DNA of 64,000 bases. It comes from Pseudomonas sihuiensis. GTDB taxonomy: Bacteria; Pseudomonadota; Gammaproteobacteria; Pseudomonadales; Pseudomonadaceae. This document shows, piece by piece, positions 58,895 through 64,000 of the stretch (its first letter is position 1; the number at the start of each line of letters is the position of its first letter). The notes under the pieces are model-generated. The model was not told where the DNA came from. It saw only the letters and a program-made list of their open reading frames with translations, and searched no databases. The stretch lies in the NCBI RefSeq assembly GCF_900106015.1, contig NZ_LT629797.1:1922001-1986000 (forward strand). Reading direction: 5' to 3'. The position numbers were made by a program, and so were the translations under genes.

Positions 58895-59142
58895 GCCTGA
58901 CCCTCGGTCAGTTCTTCATCAAGAATTTCGCTGATGCTCTTGGTAGACACATTACCAGCAAGCCCCTCGTGGATGCGGGTACCGAGCAGGTCTTTCAACT
59001 CTTTCCATGCCTGATTAGCATCAAAATCGCCGGGAAACAGCCTTTCCAGCGCGTATTGTTTGATGGTCTTGCCCTGCAAGGCAGCCAGCGCTTTCAGGCT
59101 TTGGTGCTGTTGGTCTGTCATGTCGATGGTTAGGCGGCTCAC
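58891..59142 (-). CDS. Antitoxin of the ParE module
   Basis: An 83-residue antitoxin starting at the GTG 59142 with GGAGG upstream (VSRLTIDMTDQQHQSLKALA). The N-terminal strand-helix-helix is ribbon-helix-helix-like (LQGKTIKQYALERLF), and the acidic tail (SISEILDEELTEGQA) would wrap the toxin, as in ParD/PaaA2-type antitoxins. It precedes the toxin, the normal order. Confidence 0.8.
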   Translation of the reverse strand: MSRLTIDMTDQQHQSLKALAALQGKTIKQYALERLFPGDFDANQAWKELKDLLGTRIHEGLAGNVSTKSISEILDEELTEGQA

Positions 59143-59306
59143 GGGATGACCTCCGAAATTACACGTTCCCACATTTACACGGATGTGCTGATGAAACAAG
59201 CCGTTGCATACAGAGCAATCGCACCATCATTCGTGGGCTTGGTTGTCGTAGACGTGCGCAGTTCCTCGACGACCTGTCTTGCTCCCAGCGCCGAATCATC
59301 TCAGCT

Positions 59307-59466
59307 CCTGATTAGCAACGATGCTCAGCCAAGCGGGTAGCCCGGATGAAATCCGGGAAAGGTCGGGCGGCATGCCAAACCGCCCCGGATTTCATCCGGG
59401 CTACAGGATTGCGCCTGTGCCCTACCGGCGCGCGCTTAGTACGGCTGAAGCTCGTTGCTAATCAGG
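59307..59466. repeat. Nested inverted repeats upstream of the MNT gene
   Basis: In the 392-bp gap between the two TA modules, outer arms CCTGATTAGCAACGA (59307-59321) and its complement (59452-59466) enclose a hairpin at 59337-59404 with arms GTAGCCCGGATGAAATCCGG and complement. The latter is a common Pseudomonas palindrome. No gene is seen here. Confidence 0.75.
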
Positions 59467-59534
59467 TCTCAGCTTTCTCCACGCGGCGTTGTATGCCATC
59501 GTTAACGCCTGAGTTTGCGCAGAGAGCAACCACC

Positions 59535-59918
59535 ATGAGCATCGAGGCACTCGCAGCCGTACTGAAGCGCCACCCCGACATACACCTTGCCTACGTCTTC
59601 GGATCGCTCGCCACTGGCAGCGCAGGGCCAGACAGCGACGTGGACGTCGCAATACTGGCCTCCTCCCCCCTGGATGTCGAATACAGGATCCACCTGATCG
59701 AAGAAATTGCCGTTGCCACGGGACGTCCCGTGGATCTGATCGACCTGGCTACGGTTGGGGAGCCGCTGCTGGGGCAAATACTCAGGCACGGCATTCGCCT
59801 GATTGGCGATGCCGCCCGGCACGCCGAGCTGACGACGCGCCATATGTTCAATAACGAAGACTTCATGCCTTATGTCAGGCGCATGCTGGCCGAACGGAGA
59901 CGGGCATGGATCGGCTGA
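59535..59918 (+). CDS. MNT-domain nucleotidyltransferase antitoxin, MntA-like
   Basis: A 127-residue minimal nucleotidyltransferase. The motif GS(X9-10)DXD is clear: Gly23-Ser24 (FGSLATGSAG) and Asp35/Asp37 (DSDVDVAIL), with a third acidic residue in VDLIDLA. In HEPN-MNT (type VII) modules this antitoxin AMPylates and silences the HEPN toxin. It starts MSIEALAAVLKRHPD; the longer upstream frame covers repeat sequence. Its partner is broken (next entry), so it is an orphan. Confidence 0.85.
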   Translation: MSIEALAAVLKRHPDIHLAYVFGSLATGSAGPDSDVDVAILASSPLDVEYRIHLIEEIAVATGRPVDLIDLATVGEPLLGQILRHGIRLIGDAARHAELTTRHMFNNEDFMPYVRRMLAERRRAWIG

Positions 59919-60160
59919 TCATCGAACGCAAGCTGGACTCGCTGCAACGCTGTCTGGAGCGTATCCCAGGGCAATCGCGCGATGCGCTCAAGGAAAGGAT
60001 GCTGCACCCGCCCTACGAATCTGTCGCTTCGTTCAGCCTCCAGCGCTGTTCATCGAGGCTTTTTCGCACAACAACGCCATAGCGCGATTGCCCTACCAAC
60101 CGATGTCTCGATGATTTCGACGACTTCGCCAAAAGTATCGCCAGCCTCGCCCTGAGCTAG
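59906..60160 (+). pseudogene. HEPN toxin gene interrupted by a repeat element
   Basis: The start MDRLIIERKLDSLQRCLERI, overlapping the MNT gene, is the typical N-terminus of a DUF86/HEPN toxin. After about 20 codons the sequence enters a 125-bp repeat (59969-60093) and stops early. Beyond the repeat, LDDFDDFAKSIASLALS and a stop (ending 60160) resemble the HEPN C-terminus. The central part, including the RX4-6H catalytic motif, is missing. The toxin is therefore inactive; replacement rather than simple insertion occurred. Confidence 0.6.
59969..60093. repeat. 125-bp element with GGGCAATCGCGC terminal inverted repeats
   Basis: GGGCAATCGCGC (59969-59980) and GCGCGATTGCCC (60082-60093) bound the segment that replaces the core of the HEPN gene. 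The interior includes GCACCCGCCCTACGAATC, a half copy of the dispersed palindrome, and matches the copy at 58473-58528. Confidence 0.75.
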
Positions 60161-60335
60161 TGTCGCATCAACCATCAAGTGTCGCGGAGGATAACGGCGC
60201 TTCTGCGTAGGATGTCACGGGCTGTCCAGGTCGCGCACACCTGAATGATCGATGCCGCCAGCCCTGGTGCGCACGCAGGGCAATTTGATCTGGATGCCCG
60301 ACTTGCCGATTGGCCGGTCTTGCGCCGGCGACAGA
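60161..60335. other. Intergenic region, nothing recognised
   Basis: The 175 bases between the HEPN remnant and the end of the glycosyltransferase gene show no convincing reading frame or clear terminator. Confidence 0.5.
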
Positions 60336-63300
60336 TCAATCCGGCAGCCACGCCCTGCGCCAGCGCTGCAGGTTGTCCCCCTCCAGCATCCAGTCCCGGC
60401 GCACCACTGAACGCAGTTCGTCTCCCTGCCTGGCCGAGGCATCTCGATCGGACAAGTGCATCCGGATCGCATCCATCCAGTCCTTGAAGCGGTTTCTCAC
60501 CCGGGTAACCGGCAGGTCGCCCTCATAGGGGCGTACAGCGCTGCATACAACCGGAAAACCACAGGCGCCATATTCGAGTAGACGCAGGTTGCTCTTGCAC
60601 TCGTTAAAACGGTTCTCCTCGAGCGGCGCGATGGCCAGATCCAGGTTCAAACTGGCCAGCTTGCGGGAATAGCGCTCAATCGGTACGCCCTCATGCAGCT
60701 CACGAACATAAGGCTTCAATGCATCGGGACACATACCAAAAAACACCCAGTCCACCTCACCGGCCAGTTGACGCACCAGATCGGCGATCAACGCGAGATC
60801 GCCGGCATGACTATTGCCACCAGCCCACCCAATACGAGGTTTGCGATCAACACCACGATGACTCTTGAGATTTTTCCACCACTGTACCGGCAGAAGATTG
60901 GGCACCACGCGGATATCGCCATGCATTCTCGATAGTGCCTCGGCGAGAGGCTCGGTGGACACGACGAAACGATCGCTCATGCCAACGGCCCTGGCCAGGG
61001 ATACCTCCAGGTTCTCCGCCATGGTATCCCGGTAACCGTTGCCCTCTGGAGGGTCAAGCAGATAATCGTCGAGTTCGTAAACCTTGAAAGCATTGGAGAA
61101 TGCCTTGATCTCGGCAATCCGCTCCAGTTGCGCCTCGGTAGTCTGGCGCTGCAGAAGCACCACATCCGGACGGAAACGCTCCAACTCCACTGGAGACAGC
61201 ATCGTGTCACTGAGCGCACCCTCTACCAATCCGGCCGCCTGCAACGCCTGGAACGGTTGACGGATGCGGTAATGACCGCAGCCCCCCTCATCCGCCGGAT
61301 GACCAAGCACCCGCGGCAACAACGCCGGCCCTACCGGGCGCCAATCGAGGCCGCGCGATGCATCGAAGTTGAATCCCGCACCGGTAAGCCCCAGGTTCTG
61401 ATTGTAGGCTGGATCACGCGCCAGTACCGGCAGCCACTTGTGGTACATCGCCTGCTGCTCGTCGTGGAAACGCACGCGTTTCTCTTCCTCGCGCAGCGGG
61501 TCGACACTCTTCTGACTGACGCTGCCCTCGTGCATGACCAGAGCATGCGGCGTCCAGACGGTCAGATAACCTGCCTGCTGAATCTTCAGGCAGAGGTCGA
61601 CGTCGTTGTAGGAGACCCGGAAGTCGCTCTCGTCCATGCCGCCAACTTCTTCGTACAGTGACTTGCGTACCATCATGCAGGCGGCCGTGACCGCGCTGTA
61701 GTTCTGGTCGATCTGCAAGCGCTGCATGTAGCCCGGTGCATCGAGCGTTTCGCCAATGAATGGATGATCCGCCGGCCCCCGCAGACCGAGCACCACACCA
61801 GCATGCTGCACGCGGCCATCGGGGTACAGCAGCTTGGCACCCACGACTCCGACTTCGGGACGCTGCGCATGGTTGAGCAGTTCATCCAGCCAGTCGTCCT
61901 GGATGATTGCGGTGTCGTTGTTCAGCAACAGCAGATAATCACCGCGGGCGATGCCGGCCGCAGCATTGTTGATCGCCGAAAAATTGAAAGCGCCCGGATA
62001 GCTCAGCACACGAATCTTGTCATCGCCCAGGGCAGCCACCCCCGACAGCCATTCTCGAGCTTCGGCGACCTGACTATCGTTGTCGACAATGATGATCTCG
62101 TAACCGGTGTAGTGGGTCTTCTCGAGGAGGCTTTCGACGCAGCGCTGCAGCATCGGCAACTGATCGCGGGTCGGGATGATGATCGATACCAGCGGCTGCC
62201 CGGCATGAGCATAGCGGATGTGGTAGCGGCCCGGATACCTGGACTGCAGTTGGGCAACATAGCCCCGGTTGTGCAGATGTCGCAGCAGCGCCTTGCGCTC
62301 GTCCGGATTGTCCTTCATTAGCGGCGTCGCAGTCACCAGCAGCGGCTCGTCGACATGGCCGAGATCGGACAGGCCGCCATGCTCGATCAAACGCAGGATC
62401 AGATCGAACTCCAGAGCCCCCTCGAAGCCGGCATCGAAGCCGCCGACCTCGATGGCAGCATCCCGTTGGAACAGCCAGTGGCGGGCCATGGCCACCGGGA
62501 AGCTGAGCAGCATGTCGAGGTTGAAAGCCGGCCTGAAGGCTGCGCCCAACTCACCATTGGCGTCACGATAAAACTCATCGCCATAGAATGCGCGGCAACC
62601 GTCGGCGCCTTGCAACTCCAGCATGGCGATGAACAGGCCGGACGCCGTAAAGGTCTCTCCTGCCTCCACCAACATGAACCAATCGATCGTGGCGTCGGCC
62701 AGCTCCGCATTGAGCGTATCGGCATAACTTCGGCCATTGCAGGCCACATGCCGTATCGTATGCGCCCGCTCAGCCACAGTGGATGCCTGACGCCCCACTA
62801 CGGAGATCTGCACACGATGGTACAGGTTCCTGCCCTCGGCCAGCGAGGCGAGCGTGGCCTCCACCCTGGCGCGGTCACCTTCGCGATCGATCACGAAAAT
62901 ACCCAGCAATGGGCCACCGCCCTGCCGACCCAGGTATTCACGAAGCAGGCGAGTCTTGGCCGGCGATGGCATACGGGAAACCAGCGCCGGCGATGGCGCA
63001 TAGCGAGGCGCAGCACCCCGCGCAGCAAGCTGGGCCTTCACCTCGCTACGGCGGGTCGAGACAATGCAGCTCACGGCCCTTACCCGCTCGACCAGGCGCG
63101 CGCTGTTGTCGCCGTCGCAGTAGCTGAAGAACAGCTTACGCACCTGCTGGTAGTGCGGATCGAGGCTCATGTCCGGCGCCGCCATGGCATCGTCCAATCC
63201 GTTGAGCAGAAGCGGAAACTCGGTGCAGATCGGCCCCGGGAATACCGTTTCCATGTCATAGAACATCCCGCGCTCATCGTTGGCGTAACGCTGCAGGTCG

Positions 63301-64000
63301 TAAGCCAGACTCAGTACCGGCCGGTTGGTAAGCAGGAAGTCGAAGAAACAGCTGGAGTAGTCGGTGATCAGCGCCGTCGCGCTACGGAACAGCACCTCGA
63401 TATTGGGGAAGCGCCTGTCACCGAGATCGATGGCACCGATCTTCTCCAGTTGCGTCGAATAGGTTCGCGCTGAATCGGCGAAATGCTCGCGCACGCCGAG
63501 CACCGCGTTGTGACGGGCGAGCAACTCGGCCAGCCCGACGAGATCGGCGTCGCTGAAACGGTAATAGGCATCGCCCTGCTGATTGCGGAAGGTCGGCGTG
63601 AAAAGCACCAGACGGCGCCCGGCGAGCTGTGCTTCGAGCTTGTGCGTTTCGGCCTGGAAATCTTCGGGCAACCGCTCGAACGGCGCCAGGATGAAGTCAT
63701 GGCGTGGCAGACCGGTAACCCAGACATCCTCATAGGCCAGCGGATAGAACGCGGCGGCCATGGCCAACTGATCCAGCTTCGACGAAGCGATCACTGAAAA
63801 ACAGCGGGCGTGCTCAACATGAAGGTTTTGCAGGTTGTCCTGCTGATCGAGAGAAGCGTGCCCGATACGCTTCAGCGGAATCCCATGCCACAGGTTGATG
63901 AAAATATGGCTGTCTGCCGACAATGGAAACATCGCGTTCCGCATGGGCGTGTGCTTAACGAAAACGACCCGGCACTGCATCAATGCACGCTGGCCCTCCA
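60336..64000 (-). CDS. Multidomain glycosyltransferase, flagellin glycosylation (partial at right edge)
   Basis: At least 1221 codons; the frame is open to the window edge, so the true start is beyond 64000. Modules in order: a CDP-glycerol glycerophosphotransferase-like domain (about 10-310, WHGIPLKRIGH, TALITDYSSCFFDF), a divergent GT-A region (about 350-590), a clear GT2 domain (about 605-850, SIIIPTRDQLPMLQRCVESL, DYLLLLNNDT, MHEGSVS), and a C-terminal GT-B-like part (about 900-1215, VYELDDYLLDPPEG, IGWAGGNSHAGDL, LLEYGACGFPVV). The position upstream of fliC parallels fgtA of P. aeruginosa, which glycosylates flagellin; the large fusion suggests synthesis of a longer glycan. Confidence 0.8.
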   Translation of the reverse strand, partial: EGQRALMQCRVVFVKHTPMRNAMFPLSADSHIFINLWHGIPLKRIGHASLDQQDNLQNLHVEHARCFSVIASSKLDQLAMAAAFYPLAYEDVWVTGLPRHDFILAPFERLPEDFQAETHKLEAQLAGRRLVLFTPTFRNQQGDAYYRFSDADLVGLAELLARHNAVLGVREHFADSARTYSTQLEKIGAIDLGDRRFPNIEVLFRSATALITDYSSCFFDFLLTNRPVLSLAYDLQRYANDERGMFYDMETVFPGPICTEFPLLLNGLDDAMAAPDMSLDPHYQQVRKLFFSYCDGDNSARLVERVRAVSCIVSTRRSEVKAQLAARGAAPRYAPSPALVSRMPSPAKTRLLREYLGRQGGGPLLGIFVIDREGDRARVEATLASLAEGRNLYHRVQISVVGRQASTVAERAHTIRHVACNGRSYADTLNAELADATIDWFMLVEAGETFTASGLFIAMLELQGADGCRAFYGDEFYRDANGELGAAFRPAFNLDMLLSFPVAMARHWLFQRDAAIEVGGFDAGFEGALEFDLILRLIEHGGLSDLGHVDEPLLVTATPLMKDNPDERKALLRHLHNRGYVAQLQSRYPGRYHIRYAHAGQPLVSIIIPTRDQLPMLQRCVESLLEKTHYTGYEIIIVDNDSQVAEAREWLSGVAALGDDKIRVLSYPGAFNFSAINNAAAGIARGDYLLLLNNDTAIIQDDWLDELLNHAQRPEVGVVGAKLLYPDGRVQHAGVVLGLRGPADHPFIGETLDAPGYMQRLQIDQNYSAVTAACMMVRKSLYEEVGGMDESDFRVSYNDVDLCLKIQQAGYLTVWTPHALVMHEGSVSQKSVDPLREEEKRVRFHDEQQAMYHKWLPVLARDPAYNQNLGLTGAGFNFDASRGLDWRPVGPALLPRVLGHPADEGGCGHYRIRQPFQALQAAGLVEGALSDTMLSPVELERFRPDVVLLQRQTTEAQLERIAEIKAFSNAFKVYELDDYLLDPPEGNGYRDTMAENLEVSLARAVGMSDRFVVSTEPLAEALSRMHGDIRVVPNLLPVQWWKNLKSHRGVDRKPRIGWAGGNSHAGDLALIADLVRQLAGEVDWVFFGMCPDALKPYVRELHEGVPIERYSRKLASLNLDLAIAPLEENRFNECKSNLRLLEYGACGFPVVCSAVRPYEGDLPVTRVRNRFKDWMDAIRMHLSDRDASARQGDELRSVVRRDWMLEGDNLQRWRRAWLPD

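Noticed and set aside
59346..59534. N-terminal extension of the MNT antitoxin
   Set aside because: The extension reads through the GTAGCCCGGATG palindrome and lacks family similarity; MSIEALAAVL at 59535 gives the normal length.

Overview
The window is a Pseudomonas chromosome. Flagellar genes are arranged as in P. aeruginosa, FleQ and FleR are close to the known proteins, there are sigma-54 and sigma-28 promoters, and codons are GC-rich. Dispersed GTAGGGCGGGTGCAACCCGCC-type palindromes suggest the P. mendocina / P. oleovorans side of the genus; that placement is inference. No tRNA, rRNA or CRISPR array was seen.

The host backbone is read entirely on the minus strand. From high to low coordinates: a large flagellin glycosyltransferase-like gene that runs off the right edge; a small island of toxin-antitoxin genes and repeats (58.1-60.2 kb); fliC, flaG, fliD, fliS, a FliT-like chaperone; fleQ and fleSR; then, after the prophage, fliE-fliF-fliG-fliH-fliI-fliJ followed by hsbA-hsbR-hptB. 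FleQ activates fleSR and the sigma-54 promoters, FleR activates the fliE operon, FliA (sigma-28) drives fliC, and the HptB-HsbR-HsbA phosphorelay tunes swimming versus sessile life. The fliE operon carries two insertions: a 283-bp MITE-like element placed exactly between the fliG stop and the fliH start, and a 56-bp palindrome between fliI and fliJ.

Between fleR and fliE sits an apparently complete Mu-like siphophage prophage of the B3/BcepMu-type layout, 9139-48994 (39,856 bp), bounded by a 6-bp target duplication GTCATT. It landed inside a copy of a dispersed CCCGCGAAGGCGGG repeat. The immunity region is in the middle (about 37.0-37.1 kb), not at one end as in Mu. Early genes (DDE transposase, MuB-like ATPase, GemA, Mor, many small coupled ORFs) run right on the plus strand. 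Structural and lysis genes (holin, transglycosylase, spanins, terminase, portal, Mu F/G/I/T homologues, tail tube, frameshifted chaperone, tape measure, tail tip) run left on the minus strand. Three copies of a TTTTG-N6-CAAAA dyad head the late units and look like activator sites.

The most interesting accessory locus is 25.8-27.05 kb, between the Mu G-like and Mu I-like genes. In related Pseudomonas Mu-like phages this is where anti-CRISPR operons sit. Here it holds a Bro-N/HTH regulator and an unrecognised 105-aa protein, behind a terminator and a promoter overlapped by a perfect 8-bp dyad. A second accessory patch (35.6-36.6 kb) holds three unrecognised small genes. Also notable are an extra lipoprotein gene nested in the lysis cassette, genes antisense to the early operon, and a HEPN toxin gene destroyed by a repeat element next to an intact MNT antitoxin.
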